Shown: positions 36,889 to 46,480, numbered from the stretch's first letter. The stretch: 64,000 bases of DNA from Pelagibacterium sp. 26DY04 (GCF_031202305.1 NZ_CP101731.1:868001-932000); one strand, 5' to 3'. A program made the numbers and translations. The notes: a model not told the origin generated them from the sequence alone.

Positions 36889-37011
36889 ATGGCAATCGTC
36901 ATTCTTGGCGTCGTCGGCGCGGTGGTCGTCCTGGCCGCCGCAGTCACGGGCCTTCTGATGTCGACCGAGGCGGAAGTCGAGCGAGCGACAGATACTCATC
37001 CGCACGCCTGA
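36889..37011 (+). CDS. Small single-span membrane protein (hypothetical)
   Basis: A 40-residue frame: one hydrophobic segment, MAIVILGVVGAVVVLAAAV, then a short polar tail ending in HPHA. GGAGC lies seven bases before the ATG. No family is recognised. It could be a genuine small membrane protein or a chance frame; it lies between rsmD and a convergent gene. Confidence 0.4.
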   Translation: MAIVILGVVGAVVVLAAAVTGLLMSTEAEVERATDTHPHA

Positions 37012-37018
37012 ATAAGCC

Positions 37019-37558
37019 TTAGAGGGTCAGCCGCATAATGTGGCGACGCGTCCCCGCCCGGCCGATCTCGGCAAAGCCTCTCTTCTCGAATAGCTCCACA
37101 AATCCCATGAAACGATAGCTTGGAGACTCCGGATCGACGGGGTAGCTTTCAATGATCCGGGCACCCTTCTTTTTGGCGTAAGCGATCGCTGCATCCAGCA
37201 TCTGGCCCGATAGACCCGTGCCGCGATGGGCTCTGCGCACGAAAAAGCAGGTCACCGACCAAACGCCCTCTTCGCCGTCGTTCTGCTGCTTGGACAGCGA
37301 AACATGGGTCGAACGGGGCGCCACCGAGCACCAGGCGACCGGTTCCTTCTCAAGATATCCAACGATCCCGATGGGGAGGCGCCGATCGACGAAGGATTTG
37401 AGCGTTCGTTTACGATCCGCGTTGGTGGCCTCTGTCCGGTCTTCGATCGGCCGCCAGGCCATGCACCAGCAATAGCTCGGTGCGCCCTTGCTCTCGAACA
37501 GGGCTTCGAAATCACTCCAGCTTGCCCTGGTGACGGGCTTGACCGCCAATCGCGACAT
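37019..37558 (-). CDS. GNAT family N-acetyltransferase
   Basis: A 179-residue cytoplasmic protein. The acetyl-CoA-binding motif A is VTCFFVRRAHRGTGLSGQML with the R-x-x-G-x-G core, followed by DAAIAYAKKKGARIIESYPV and the typical end FMGFVELFEKRGFAEIGR. The first part, SYCWCMAWRP, marks a subgroup of GNAT proteins sometimes called YkkB/BltD-like; substrate unknown. The ATG at 37558, after GAAGGA, is chosen because the longer frame would run into mutL. Its start lies 17 bases after the mutL stop. Confidence 0.85.
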   Translation of the reverse strand: MSRLAVKPVTRASWSDFEALFESKGAPSYCWCMAWRPIEDRTEATNADRKRTLKSFVDRRLPIGIVGYLEKEPVAWCSVAPRSTHVSLSKQQNDGEEGVWSVTCFFVRRAHRGTGLSGQMLDAAIAYAKKKGARIIESYPVDPESPSYRFMGFVELFEKRGFAEIGRAGTRRHIMRLTL

Positions 37559-37574
37559 TCGAAGGTTCCTTCGT

Positions 37575-39404
37575 CTACCGCCGGCCGAACAGGCGCTCCA
37601 GATCACCTTTCTTGAGCTCGATATAGGTCGGCCGGCCATGGATGCATTGGCCTGAATGGGGCGTTGCCTCCATTTCGCGCAGCAATGCGTTCATCTCGTC
37701 GGGCCGCAGCCGGCGGCCCGAGCGCACCGAGCCATGGCAGGCCATGCGGGCGATGATGGCGTCCATGCGTTCTTCGAGCACGGCTACATTGTCCCACTCC
37801 GCCAACCCATCGGCAAGGTCGCGCACGAGGCCATCGATATCGGTCTGGCCGAGGAGCGCAGGGGTCTCATTGACGGCAATGGCGCCAGGACCAAACCGTT
37901 CGAGATAAAGTCCGAGCTTTTCGAGGACGGGTGCGGCGTCTTCGAGCCGTCCGCAATCTTCCTCAGGCAGGTCGATGACCACCGGAATAAGCTGACGTTG
38001 GCTGACGACCGGGCCGGAGCGCAGTTGATTGCGGAACTTTTCATAGACCAGCCGCTCATGGGCGGCGTGCTGATCGATAAGCACCAGCGCATCGCCATTC
38101 TGGGCGACGATATAGTTCTCGAACACCTGCGTTCTGGCGACGCCAAGCGGAAAATCCTGCTGTTCCGCCGGTTGCGTCTCGATCGGCTCGAACCGGGCGC
38201 TCGGCGCATCGAACTGACGGATCTCGGCGGCCAGGCTGGACGACAACGAGGGCTGCGCCGCAAAGGAGGGCTGCATCGGCCGATAGGGGGGCGCCGCCCC
38301 CGCCGGCTCTGCAAAGCTGTTGACCGGCTCGGGAGCGGTCGTTTCGTGTGCAGGCGCCCGAAAGCTCGCCAATGCGGCATCGGCCACGCTTGACGACGCC
38401 CGGAAACCGGCGGCCGCCAGTGCCTCTCCGATAGCGCGGATCACCGCCCCGCGCACCGCGCCCTGGTCGCGAAACCTCAGCTCGGCCTTGGTGGGGTGGA
38501 CGTTGACGTCCACCTCGCCCGGATCGATGGCGACGAACAGGGCGATCACCGGAAACCGATCGCGATGCAGGAAATCGGCATAGGCCGCACGCACTGCGCC
38601 CAGCAGCACCTTGTCGCGCACCGAACGGCCGTTGACGAAATAGAATTGGTTGAGCGTATTGGCACGCGAAAAAGTGGGCAGGCCCGCCAGCCCGCCGACC
38701 ACGATGCCGCCGCGCGAAAAGCCGATCTGCTGCGCATTCTCGGGAAAATCGGCGCCTATGATCTGGGCAAGCCGGGCATGGACTGCGTTCTCACCCGTCT
38801 GTGCCGGCCAGTTGATCGGCTGCCGGTCGGTGCCCGAGAGTACGAAATGAACGCCACGATGCGCCATGGCGAGACGTTTGATGACGTCCGTGATCGCCCC
38901 GGCCTCGGCCCGGTCGGATTTCAGAAACTTCAGCCGCGCCGGGATATCGGCGAAGAGGTTCTTGACCTCGACGACGGTGCCCCGGTTGATCGGATGCGGT
39001 ACCGGGCCGACTTTTACGCCGCGTCTGACGCTGATCTTGAGGCCGGTTTCCGCCTGGGCTGTGCGCGAGGCGATCGAGAGATCGGAAACCGACCCGATCG
39101 AAGCCAGCGCTTCGCCACGGAACCCCAGTGTGCGGATATCGTCGAGCCCGTCGTCGGCGAGCTTTGAGGTTGCGTGCCGTTCTACCGAAAGGATCAGATC
39201 GTCGGCATCCATGCCGTGCCCATCATCCTCGATGCGGATCAAACTCTTGCCGCCTGCCGCCGTGGTGACGGCGATGCGCCTGGCGCCGGCGTCCAGAGCG
39301 TTTTCGACAAGTTCCTTGACGACGCTGGCTGGCCGTTCGACGACTTCGCCAGCGGCGATCTTGTTGACGAGGTCGTCTGGAAGCTGGCGGATTGCCATGG
39401 GCAC
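37575..39404 (-). CDS. mutL: DNA mismatch repair protein MutL (endonuclease type)
   Basis: A 609-residue cytoplasmic ATPase linking MutS to strand removal. The GHKL ATPase has IAAGEVVERPASVVKELVEN, DDGHGMDADDL, and RGEALASI. After a Pro/Ala-rich linker, the C-terminal dimerisation domain has DQHAAHERLVYE, which matches the endonuclease motif DQHA-x2-E-x4-E, together with ACHGSVRSGRRL and CIHGRPT, the other metal-site motifs. So this is a nicking-type MutL that does not need MutH. A GTG at 39404 with AAGGAG at good spacing is the likely start; an ATG lies two codons later. It is divergent from tadA. Confidence 0.97.
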   Translation of the reverse strand: MPMAIRQLPDDLVNKIAAGEVVERPASVVKELVENALDAGARRIAVTTAAGGKSLIRIEDDGHGMDADDLILSVERHATSKLADDGLDDIRTLGFRGEALASIGSVSDLSIASRTAQAETGLKISVRRGVKVGPVPHPINRGTVVEVKNLFADIPARLKFLKSDRAEAGAITDVIKRLAMAHRGVHFVLSGTDRQPINWPAQTGENAVHARLAQIIGADFPENAQQIGFSRGGIVVGGLAGLPTFSRANTLNQFYFVNGRSVRDKVLLGAVRAAYADFLHRDRFPVIALFVAIDPGEVDVNVHPTKAELRFRDQGAVRGAVIRAIGEALAAAGFRASSSVADAALASFRAPAHETTAPEPVNSFAEPAGAAPPYRPMQPSFAAQPSLSSSLAAEIRQFDAPSARFEPIETQPAEQQDFPLGVARTQVFENYIVAQNGDALVLIDQHAAHERLVYEKFRNQLRSGPVVSQRQLIPVVIDLPEEDCGRLEDAAPVLEKLGLYLERFGPGAIAVNETPALLGQTDIDGLVRDLADGLAEWDNVAVLEERMDAIIARMACHGSVRSGRRLRPDEMNALLREMEATPHSGQCIHGRPTYIELKKGDLERLFGRR

Positions 39405-39473
39405 TGATTCTCCTTTCCGCCTATCCTAACGATGCGGACAGCCCTCGCCAAAGCTGATATGAGCCCCGACGTG

Positions 39474-39923
39474 ATGACGACACCCGAAAATCCCATGGAG
39501 ATTGCTTTCGCGCTCGCCCAGGAAGCGGCGGACCATGGAGAGGTGCCCGTGGGCGCGGTGATCGTGCGCGACGGCAAGGTGCTCGCCACCGGGCGCAACA
39601 CGATGCGCGAAACGGGCGATCCGACGGCCCATGCCGAATTCAACGCCATCCGCGCGGCGCTTGCTGCCGATGGTACGGGGCGGCTATCCGACTGCGACCT
39701 CTATGTGACGCTCGAGCCCTGCACCATGTGCGCCGGCGCTATCGCCCACGTCAAACTGCGGCGGCTCTATTATGCCGCCGAGGACTCCAAGGGCGGAGCG
39801 GTCGACAATGGCGTACGCTTTTTCGCCCAGCCCACCTGCCACCACATACCTGAGGTCATCGGGGGCGTTTCGGCGTCCCGCGCCGGTGAGATGCTCAGGA
39901 AATTTTTCGCTGATCGGCGATGA
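39474..39923 (+). CDS. tadA: tRNA(adenine34) deaminase
   Basis: A zinc-dependent cytoplasmic enzyme that makes inosine at the wobble position of tRNA-Arg. Zinc and catalytic motifs are intact: DPTAHAEFNAIR (His, Glu) and TLEPCTMCAGAI (two Cys). From the ATG at 39474 the protein is 149 residues, the normal length, and leaves space for divergent promoters with mutL; longer starts at 39432 and 39459 are possible. Its 3' end overlaps the convergent patatin gene by 29 bases. Confidence 0.95.
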   Translation: MTTPENPMEIAFALAQEAADHGEVPVGAVIVRDGKVLATGRNTMRETGDPTAHAEFNAIRAALAADGTGRLSDCDLYVTLEPCTMCAGAIAHVKLRRLYYAAEDSKGGAVDNGVRFFAQPTCHHIPEVIGGVSASRAGEMLRKFFADRR

Positions 39924-40758
39924 AGCTCTCGATCCGCGCTTCCAGCTCGCGCTTGAAGCGGTCCTTTTCCGCATCGCCGGCTTTGACGATCTCGCGCACT
40001 CGCCAGTATTCATGCGCGCCCATATTGACGTGGTGCGGCCTGAAATAAAGGTCGGGCGGATAGGCGGCCAGCATGTGGGCGATAAGCTGATGCATCATGA
40101 TCTGAGCCGAACCGAACCCCACATCGAGTAGGGTGGGCACATAGCCTTCCGGCCATGGCCGTGGATCGCCATTGACGTCGATCGCGATCAGGATGTCGCT
40201 GCCTGGAGCCGCATGGTCGAGCGGCAGCGGATTAACCACCCCACCGTCGACCAGAAGCGTGTCGTGATAGTGAACGGGCCGGAACAGGCTCGGCACGGCA
40301 AGCGATCCGGCGACCGCAGGGGCGAGGGGGCCTTCGTGAAACGCCACCTGATGCCAGGATCGGAAATCGGTGGCGATGCAGGTGAAGGGAATTTTGAGCT
40401 GGGCGAAATCCTCTGCCATGCCCGGTGGGGTGAAAAGATCCACCACATGCACCGGATCGAGCTGGATCGAGATGCCCTCGCGGAAAATCTTGGCCATGGA
40501 GCGGACTTGGGTGGAGAGCAGCCGGCCGAACAACCCGTTCATCGTGCCCAGCATCTCATAGGCGAGCTCACGGATCTCGGAGCCCTTGAGTCCCGCCGCC
40601 CAGCCCGAGCCGATCAGTGCGCCAATCGAAGTGCCTGCGATCCGGTGCGGGACGAGCCCCATTTCGTCCATCGCTTCGATGAACGGGATATGGGCCAGTC
40701 CGCGCGCTGCGCCGCCGCCCAAGGCAATGCCGATCTTTGGATCGGTGATCGTCCCCAC
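39895..40758 (-). CDS. Patatin-like phospholipase (RssA-like)
   Basis: A 287-residue serine hydrolase. The oxyanion-hole motif GGGAARGLAHIP, the nucleophile motif GTSIGALIGSG (G-x-S-x-G) and the catalytic Asp in VDGGVVNPLPLD are all present. The family hydrolyses acyl chains of phospholipids; the specific substrate is unknown. No signal peptide is seen, so it is probably cytoplasmic or peripheral. The start is a GTG at 40758 with AGGAGG nine bases upstream. It runs 29 bases into the end of tadA on the other strand. Confidence 0.92.
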   Translation of the reverse strand: MGTITDPKIGIALGGGAARGLAHIPFIEAMDEMGLVPHRIAGTSIGALIGSGWAAGLKGSEIRELAYEMLGTMNGLFGRLLSTQVRSMAKIFREGISIQLDPVHVVDLFTPPGMAEDFAQLKIPFTCIATDFRSWHQVAFHEGPLAPAVAGSLAVPSLFRPVHYHDTLLVDGGVVNPLPLDHAAPGSDILIAIDVNGDPRPWPEGYVPTLLDVGFGSAQIMMHQLIAHMLAAYPPDLYFRPHHVNMGAHEYWRVREIVKAGDAEKDRFKRELEARIESFIADQRKIS

Positions 40759-40977
40759 AGCTATCGACCTCCTGTTGGATCGCCAAGCTAGCCCAGCGTG
40801 GGCGGGTTGAGAAGGTGCTGCCGCTCCTTGTTGCCGGTGATGCTTAATCTGCTTGGCAACAATTGTAAAAAGGCGATAATTGGCCAGTGGAAGCCGATGC
40901 TAGACTTGCAGGACGAATTTTCGGCAAGTGATCGGCTCCCACTTTCTTTCGGCGAAACGGTTTTGGTGGGGAAAACC

Positions 40978-41343
40978 ATGCCTAAAGTTTCCGACTTCTA
41001 TTTCAAGGCCGCAATACTGTTTTTGATCGTCGGCATCGGGATGGGCATTCTGATGTCCATTTCGGGCAACCACAGCGCCATGGGCGCCCATGCCCATCTC
41101 AACCTCGTGGGCTGGGCGACGAGCGCGCTGTTCGGTGCCTATTTCGCGCTGGCACCGGCCAAGGCCACACGGCCATTGGCGATGATCCAGTTCGGAACGC
41201 ACATGGTGGGCGTGGTGATCATGGTCACCGCACTTTACTTCCTGCTCCAGGGCGCGACCGGCCTGGAGATGGTCGTGGCGCTAGGCTCGATTATCGTCGC
41301 CGTCAGCGTGCTGATGTTCGCTTATATGGTGTTCAGCCGCTAA
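40978..41343 (+). CDS. Small membrane protein related to heme-copper oxidase subunit I fragments
   Basis: A 121-residue inner-membrane protein with three to four hydrophobic segments: FYFKAAILFLIVGIGMGILM, then HAHLNLVGWATSALFGAYFA, and further segments to the end. The pattern H-x-H-x-x-L-x-G-W resembles the heme-binding helix of cytochrome oxidase subunit I, and such proteins are often labelled cytochrome-oxidase-like in this order; no complete oxidase fold is present. Function unknown. The ATG at 40978, after GGGGAAA, is preferred to an upstream in-frame start at 40798. Confidence 0.7.
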   Translation: MPKVSDFYFKAAILFLIVGIGMGILMSISGNHSAMGAHAHLNLVGWATSALFGAYFALAPAKATRPLAMIQFGTHMVGVVIMVTALYFLLQGATGLEMVVALGSIIVAVSVLMFAYMVFSR

Positions 41344-41372
41344 GGGCGTTGGGGAGGACGCTTGCGCCCTCC

Positions 41373-42638
41373 CTATTTCTCCAGAGCGCGCCAGCCGATG
41401 TCGCGGCGGCAGAACCCTTCCGGCCATTCGATGGCATCCACGGCCGCATAAGCCCGCTCGCGGGCCTGCGTCACGGTTTCACCAATCGCGGTGACGTTGA
41501 GCACGCGCCCGCCATTGGCCAGCAGCTTGTGGCCCTCCCGCCGGGTGCCGGCGTGGAATATGCGAACGGCTTCGCTGTCAAGCTCATCGATATTGCCGAT
41601 CTCCGTGTTCTTCTCGTAGTCGCCGGGATAACCCTGGGCCGCCAGCACCACTGTCATGGCGACATCGCGCTTCCAGCGCGGCGTCACCGTGTCGAGCCGC
41701 CCGAGCGCGGTCGCTTCGAGAATGTCGAGGAGATCGCTTTCGAGCAGCATCATCAGCACCTGGCATTCGGGATCGCCGAAGCGGGTGTTGAACTCGATGA
41801 GCTTGGGGCCGTCAGCCGTTATCATCAGGCCGGTGAACAGCACGCCGGAAAAGGGCGTTCCGCGCGCTGCCATCCCCTTGATCGCCGGAGCGACGATTTC
41901 GCGGTAGGCGCGTTCGATCAGGGCGTCGGTCATCACAGGGGCGGGAGCATAGGCGCCCATGCCACCGGTATTCGGCCCTTCGTCGCCGTCATAGGCACGC
42001 TTGTGATCCTGCGCCGGCGGCATAAGCACCGTATGCTCGCCGTCGCAGATGGCAAAAAGGCTCGCCTCTTCGCCCTCGAGGAATTCTTCGATCACCACCT
42101 CCGCGCCCGCCGCCCCAAACGCACCGCCGAAGCAGTCATTGAGGGCCGACTCGGCTTCCTCGGGCGTCATGGCGACCGTCACGCCCTTGCCGGCCGCCAG
42201 GCCATCGGCCTTGATGACGATCGGAGCACCGGTCACCCGTGCGTGTTCGAGCGCCGGTTCAAGAGCACCGAAGCGGGCATAGGACGCCGTGGGGATGCCC
42301 ATCTCGTCGCAGAGTTCCTTGGTGAAGGCCTTGGAGCCTTCAAGCTGTGCCGCCAGCTTTGATGGTCCGAACACCGCAATGCCGGCCGCCCGCAGATCGT
42401 CGGCGATGCCGGCGACCAGTGGAACTTCCGGGCCCACGACGACCAGATCGATGCGTTCGGCTATGCAGAACTCGACGACCTTTGCGTGATCGGCGATATC
42501 GAGCGCGACATTTTCAGCGATCGTTTGCGTGCCGCCGTTCCCCGGCGCGACAAAGAGCTTTTCGAGTCGCGGGGACTGAGTCATCTTCCAGGCCAGCGCG
42601 TGCTCGCGTCCTCCCGATCCGATCAGCAAAACCCGCAT
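41373..42638 (-). CDS. purD: Phosphoribosylamine-glycine ligase
   Basis: The ATP-grasp enzyme of the second step of purine synthesis, 421 residues. [19 protein letters not shown] is the invariant start; the ATP-grasp core shows [19 protein letters not shown] and [17 protein letters not shown], and [20 protein letters not shown] is the metal-binding motif. The ATG at 42638 follows GAAGGGAAG; a longer frame to 42680 is rejected on conservation. It is divergent from xseA. Confidence 0.97.
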   Translation of the reverse strand: MRVLLIGSGGREHALAWKMTQSPRLEKLFVAPGNGGTQTIAENVALDIADHAKVVEFCIAERIDLVVVGPEVPLVAGIADDLRAAGIAVFGPSKLAAQLEGSKAFTKELCDEMGIPTASYARFGALEPALEHARVTGAPIVIKADGLAAGKGVTVAMTPEEAESALNDCFGGAFGAAGAEVVIEEFLEGEEASLFAICDGEHTVLMPPAQDHKRAYDGDEGPNTGGMGAYAPAPVMTDALIERAYREIVAPAIKGMAARGTPFSGVLFTGLMITADGPKLIEFNTRFGDPECQVLMMLLESDLLDILEATALGRLDTVTPRWKRDVAMTVVLAAQGYPGDYEKNTEIGNIDELDSEAVRIFHAGTRREGHKLLANGGRVLNVTAIGETVTQARERAYAAVDAIEWPEGFCRRDIGWRALEK

Positions 42639-42742
42639 GACGCACTTCCCTTCGATATCCGGCAATTGAGGCCGCCCCATATCACGCGCGCCCCATGCCC
42701 GCTACCCTTGACGAAGCCCTGAGTCTCGGCCACCAACGGGTT

Positions 42743-44293
42743 ATGAGCGATCAGCAAACCAATGCCTACGAGTTCACGGTCTCGGAAATTTCCAGCGCCG
42801 TCAAACGCACCGTGGAAGACCAGTTCGGCCACGTGCGAGTGCGCGGAGAGATTTCCGGATTTCGCGGGCAGCACAGTTCGGGCCACAGCTATTTCACATT
42901 GAAGGACGATGGCGCCTGCATCGATGCCGTCGTCTGGAAGACCAGCTATGCCCGACTGACCTTCAAACCCCAGGAAGGGCTCGAAGTCATCGCGACGGGG
43001 CGGCTGACGACCTATCCGCGCTCGTCCAAATACCAGATCGTGATCGAACAGATCGAGCCCGCCGGCGCCGGGGCGTTGATGGCGCTGCTCGAGGAGAGGC
43101 GCAGGAAGCTCCTGGCCGAAGGTTTGTTCGCACCCGAGCGCAAGCGCCAACTTCCCTATCTGCCGCGCGTCATCGGCGTCGTTACCTCGCCCACTGGCGC
43201 GGTGATCCGCGATATCCTTCATCGCCTCGATGATCGCTTTCCGTCCCACGTGATCGTATGGCCTGTCCGCGTGCAGGGCGATACCTGCGCGCCCGAAGTC
43301 ACTGCCGCTATCGACGGCTTCAACGCTTTCGCGCCCGATGGCCCGATCCCGCGTCCCGACCTGCTGATCGTCGCGCGCGGTGGCGGCTCGATCGAGGATT
43401 TGTGGGGCTTCAACGAGGAAAGCGTTGTCCGCGCCGTCGCGCGCAGCGCCATTCCGGTCATTTCAGCGGTGGGGCACGAAACCGACATAACGCTGATCGA
43501 CTACGTCGCCGACCGACGCGCCCCGACGCCCACTGGCGCGGCGGAAATGGCCGTTCCCGTACGCAGCGAACTCATCGGCTATGTCGAGGATCTGGGTTCT
43601 CGCCAGCGCATGGCGGCGCGGCGCATTGCCGCCAACCTCAAGGACCGCTTCCGGGCTGCCTCGGCCGGCATGCCTCGCCCCGGCGATCTGATCTCGACCC
43701 AGCGTCAGCGTCTCGATATGGCGACGGCACGATTGGGGTCGGCACTCAGGGCCGAGCAGCACGCCAAGGCCATGGATCACCAGCGGATCGCTGGACGCCT
43801 CGCGATTGGCCTCCTGCGCGGGCGTCTCGAAGCGGCCTCGAACCGGCTCGAAAACGCCGCCACGCGTGCCCGCCACGGCCTGCAAACGCGAGCCGGTCGC
43901 GCGCGGGTGGCCTATTCTCCCCTCGCGGGGCGCTTGCGTCCCGGCCTGCTCTCTACCCCGATCAGCCAGGGGCGCCGGCACCTCGAGGCCGCAACGGCGC
44001 GCATGGAGCCTGCCTATGTCCGCATCGTCGAAGCGCGCCGGGCGCGGCTGGACGGGATCGCCAAGCTCCTCAATTCGGTCAGCTATCAGCAAGTCTTGGC
44101 GCGGGGCTTCGCGCTTGTAAAAGACGCTGAGGGAAATCTCGTCCGCACATCCACTGACGTCAAACCCGGCGATGCGCTCACGATCGACGTGGCGCAGGGC
44201 TCGATTGCGGCAACCGTGGCCGGCGCGCCGCCGATCCCTAAGCGCAAAGCTCGCTCGGAGGAGGGAACCGGCACGCAGGAGAGTCTGTTTTGA
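42743..44293 (+). CDS. xseA: Exodeoxyribonuclease VII large subunit
   Basis: A 516-residue cytoplasmic subunit that degrades single-stranded DNA with XseB. The OB-fold start EFTVSEISSAVKRTVEDQFG and GEISGFRGQHSSGHSYFTLK, the catalytic region VITSPTGAVIRDILHR-like (here GVVTSPTGAVIRDILHRLDD) and RGGGSIEDLWGFNEE are all standard. The long helical C-terminal part is rich in Arg and Ala. The start is ATG 42743 or ATG 42695; conservation begins after the first. xseB is not in the window. DUF2093 follows 46 bases downstream, a common order in this group. Confidence 0.95.
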   Translation: MSDQQTNAYEFTVSEISSAVKRTVEDQFGHVRVRGEISGFRGQHSSGHSYFTLKDDGACIDAVVWKTSYARLTFKPQEGLEVIATGRLTTYPRSSKYQIVIEQIEPAGAGALMALLEERRRKLLAEGLFAPERKRQLPYLPRVIGVVTSPTGAVIRDILHRLDDRFPSHVIVWPVRVQGDTCAPEVTAAIDGFNAFAPDGPIPRPDLLIVARGGGSIEDLWGFNEESVVRAVARSAIPVISAVGHETDITLIDYVADRRAPTPTGAAEMAVPVRSELIGYVEDLGSRQRMAARRIAANLKDRFRAASAGMPRPGDLISTQRQRLDMATARLGSALRAEQHAKAMDHQRIAGRLAIGLLRGRLEAASNRLENAATRARHGLQTRAGRARVAYSPLAGRLRPGLLSTPISQGRRHLEAATARMEPAYVRIVEARRARLDGIAKLLNSVSYQQVLARGFALVKDAEGNLVRTSTDVKPGDALTIDVAQGSIAATVAGAPPIPKRKARSEEGTGTQESLF

Positions 44294-44339
44294 CGATGCC
44301 GGCAAAGGCCACTAGATTGAGGGCAAAGGAACAGAGCGC

Positions 44340-44561
44340 ATGAACATCCTCGATTCAGGCTTTTCCCCCTCCGAAGCCCAGATCCGCTATCTCGATGCCG
44401 ACTATGTGGTGATCAAGCCAGGCACCTTCGTGCGCTGCGCCATCACAGGCACACCCATTCCCATCGAGGATCTGGCCTATTGGAGCGTCGACCGGCAGGA
44501 GCCCTACGCCAATGCCGAGGCGGCCTTTACCGCTTATAAGCGCTCGATCGGCGAAGCCTGA
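44340..44561 (+). CDS. DUF2093 family protein
   Basis: A 73-residue cytoplasmic protein. PSEAQIRYLDADYVVIKPGT, FVRCAITGTPIPIEDLAYWS and VDRQEPYANAEAAF match the small alphaproteobacterial DUF2093 family over its full length. It lies directly after xseA, the usual neighbour, and its stop codon abuts the convergent DUF4170 gene. Function unknown. Confidence 0.9.
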   Translation: MNILDSGFSPSEAQIRYLDADYVVIKPGTFVRCAITGTPIPIEDLAYWSVDRQEPYANAEAAFTAYKRSIGEA

Positions 44562-44798
44562 TCAGCCGTCCTGCGCCGGGTCGAGCAGCTTGTGCAGATG
44601 CACTATGAAATAGCGCATCTCGGCATTGTCGACCGTCATCTGCGCCTTCTGCTTCCAGACCGCATAGGCAGCCGCATAGTTGGGATAGACGCCAACGATA
44701 TCGACAGCGTCGAGATCCTTGAACTCGACACCCTTGATCTGGGACAATTCCCCTCCGATCACGAGGTGGAGCAACTGCTTGGCCGGCGTTTCGGTCAT
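44562..44798 (-). CDS. DUF4170 family protein
   Basis: A 78-residue cytoplasmic protein. LLHLVIGGELSQIKGVEFKD, VDIVGVYPNYAAAYAVWKQK and MRYFIVHLHKLLDP are the full DUF4170 pattern, known only from alphaproteobacteria. The ATG at 44798 starts eleven bases after the end of the cysQ-like gene, so the two are likely co-transcribed. Function unknown. Confidence 0.9.
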   Translation of the reverse strand: MTETPAKQLLHLVIGGELSQIKGVEFKDLDAVDIVGVYPNYAAAYAVWKQKAQMTVDNAEMRYFIVHLHKLLDPAQDG

Positions 44799-44808
44799 GA
44801 GCTTTAGC

Positions 44809-45642
44809 CTATCGGTTTTGAGCGTCGGGTTGGGATTGCGGGCAGCCATAGACGACGCGCAGGGCGTCACGCAAGGGCGATAATAGCGAGGCGTCGGCGG
44901 TGGCGGCAAGCGCGGCATGGCGCGTGTCCGAACCGTTATAGAGCGGCGTGCCCAGGCAGACATCCTCGAACCGCGCGCCCGCTTCGGTAAGGATGATGTC
45001 GGCTCCCGCGATGTCCCAATCCTGAGCGCCGCGCCGAGCCACTGCGGCATCGAGCGTTCCCGCCGCCACCTGCACCAGCCGATAGGCGAGCGAGGGATAC
45101 GCCGGGCCGGCAACATGGTCGACGCCGTGCGCGGCAAGCTCGTTGTGAACCGCAGCAGGCGCAGGAATGATGGGGGAGGCCGGTGCCGGGCCTTCAACCC
45201 GCATCGGGACGCCGTTGCGGCTGGCGCCGAGGCCCAGGCCGGCCACATACATCTCGTCGCGCACCGGGGCATAGACCACGCCGGCGATCGGACGCCCCGC
45301 TTCCACAACGGCCAGCGAGATGGTCCAGCTATCCTCGCCCTTGATGAAGCCGCGCGTGCCGTCGATGGGGTCGACGATGAAAACGCGTTCGCTCTCGAGC
45401 CGGGCTGGTGAATCCGCAGTCTCCTCGCTCAGCCAGCCATAGTCGGGGCGGGCGCCCCTCAGGGCGCCAATGAGGAAATGATCGACCGCGATATCGGCCT
45501 CGCTCACCGGCGAGGTGACGTTCTTGGTCCAGGTGCGCAACTCGGTGCGGAAAAAACCGAGCGCAATGATCCCCGCATGGACGGCCGCCGATTTCAGCAG
45601 CTTGAGATCGTCCTCTATGCCTTGGGGGATAGCAGCGGGCAT
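44809..45642 (-). CDS. Inositol-monophosphatase-family enzyme, CysQ-like 3'(2'),5'-bisphosphate nucleotidase
   Basis: A 277-residue magnesium-dependent phosphatase. The metal-site motifs are SEADIAVDHFL, GWLSEETADS, the signature IVDPIDGTRGFIKGEDSW and the late WDIAGADIILTEAGA. DPIDGTRGF and the length favour the CysQ branch, which recycles the 3'-phosphoadenosine 5'-phosphate formed in sulfate assimilation, over true inositol monophosphatase; that choice is inferred. First gene of a two-gene unit with DUF4170. Confidence 0.88.
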   Translation of the reverse strand: MPAAIPQGIEDDLKLLKSAAVHAGIIALGFFRTELRTWTKNVTSPVSEADIAVDHFLIGALRGARPDYGWLSEETADSPARLESERVFIVDPIDGTRGFIKGEDSWTISLAVVEAGRPIAGVVYAPVRDEMYVAGLGLGASRNGVPMRVEGPAPASPIIPAPAAVHNELAAHGVDHVAGPAYPSLAYRLVQVAAGTLDAAVARRGAQDWDIAGADIILTEAGARFEDVCLGTPLYNGSDTRHAALAATADASLLSPLRDALRVVYGCPQSQPDAQNR

Positions 45643-45908
45643 GCCACTCCAGACCGGTTATTGGAAAAGACCCTCTTCTGCCCCGCCCGGGCAGCATTGC
45701 GGCCTTTGTTATGCGTTTCGCCCGGCCCGCGCAAGTCGAGCGGTTAATTGCTTCTTACAGAGGGTGAGATTCCGCTAACCCATTTCGAGACAAGACAAAC
45801 TTAACCCCGTTTTTTAAGCCGATGATGAGAGGGCCCGACTAGAGTGGGAGCAACAAAACGAGAGCACCAAAAACAAAAAGCTCTCGAAAGTTGACAGGAA
45901 GGCTGAAT

Positions 45909-46421
45909 ATGGTTCTCGGCGTAATTGTCGATGGTTTTCCATCGACGCTTTTGAAGGGCGCGGTCTATCCCCGCCATCTCAGGCACAACCCCGCCAATGA
46001 CAACGGTCCGCGCGCTGAGGCGATGACCGTTACCGTCCGGCGCAAGCTCGACAAGAGCGGCGTCACGGTCAAGCTCAAGGTGCCGGTCGCCGAATATGTC
46101 GGGGTGGCCGTTTCCACTCGCATTTCCGAGGATGGCGATCTGATGAGCGCCATTGAGCTCATTCATCCCGACGAGGAATTCAACTATCGCATCTTCGAAG
46201 AAGCCGGCAATTCCAACGTGGTCGCCGAATGGCAGAACTGGGGGCGCAAGCTGCGTCTGCCGCTCTATATTCGCACCGGAGACGGTTCGCTCGTCGCCTA
46301 CTCCCAGCAGATCGATGGGGTGATGGTCGGCACGTCGAGTTCGCGCCGCATGCTCTCGGCCGAAGCCGAACGCCGCACCCGCTTCGCCCGCCGCCGCAAG
46401 CCGGGCGAACAGATCGGCTGA
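45909..46421 (+). CDS. Hypothetical protein resembling DUF6101
   Basis: A 170-residue cytoplasmic protein. The central part, KLKVPVAEYVGVAVSTRISE and MSAIELIHPDEEF, followed by AEWQNWGRKLRLPLYI, resembles the DUF6101 family of alphaproteobacteria; the C-terminus is strongly basic (RRTRFARRRKPG). The ATG at 45909 has AGGAAGG seven bases ahead; a TTG at 45891 is rejected. No function is known. A strong terminator follows. Confidence 0.65.
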   Translation: MVLGVIVDGFPSTLLKGAVYPRHLRHNPANDNGPRAEAMTVTVRRKLDKSGVTVKLKVPVAEYVGVAVSTRISEDGDLMSAIELIHPDEEFNYRIFEEAGNSNVVAEWQNWGRKLRLPLYIRTGDGSLVAYSQQIDGVMVGTSSSRRMLSAEAERRTRFARRRKPGEQIG

Positions 46422-46456
46422 ACGATTTTCCTCTGACCTCCAAGTCCAGAGGCACT

Positions 46457-46480
46457 CCCCGCCACCGGCGGGGTTTTGTG
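46457..46480 (+). terminator. Rho-independent terminator
   Basis: CCCCGCC, loop ACC, GGCGGGG, then TTTTG: a perfect 7-bp stem with a T run, 35 bases after the DUF6101-like gene and just short of the convergent ubiA end. Confidence 0.85.

Noticed and set aside
41352..41378. Terminator between the small membrane protein gene and purD
   Set aside because: GGGAGG/CCTCCC stem is short with a ten-base loop and no clear T run on either strand; too weak to annotate.
45796..45816. CtrA-like TTAACCCCGTTTTTTAA ahead of the DUF6101-like gene
   Set aside because: The spacing between the two TTAA is nine bases rather than seven.
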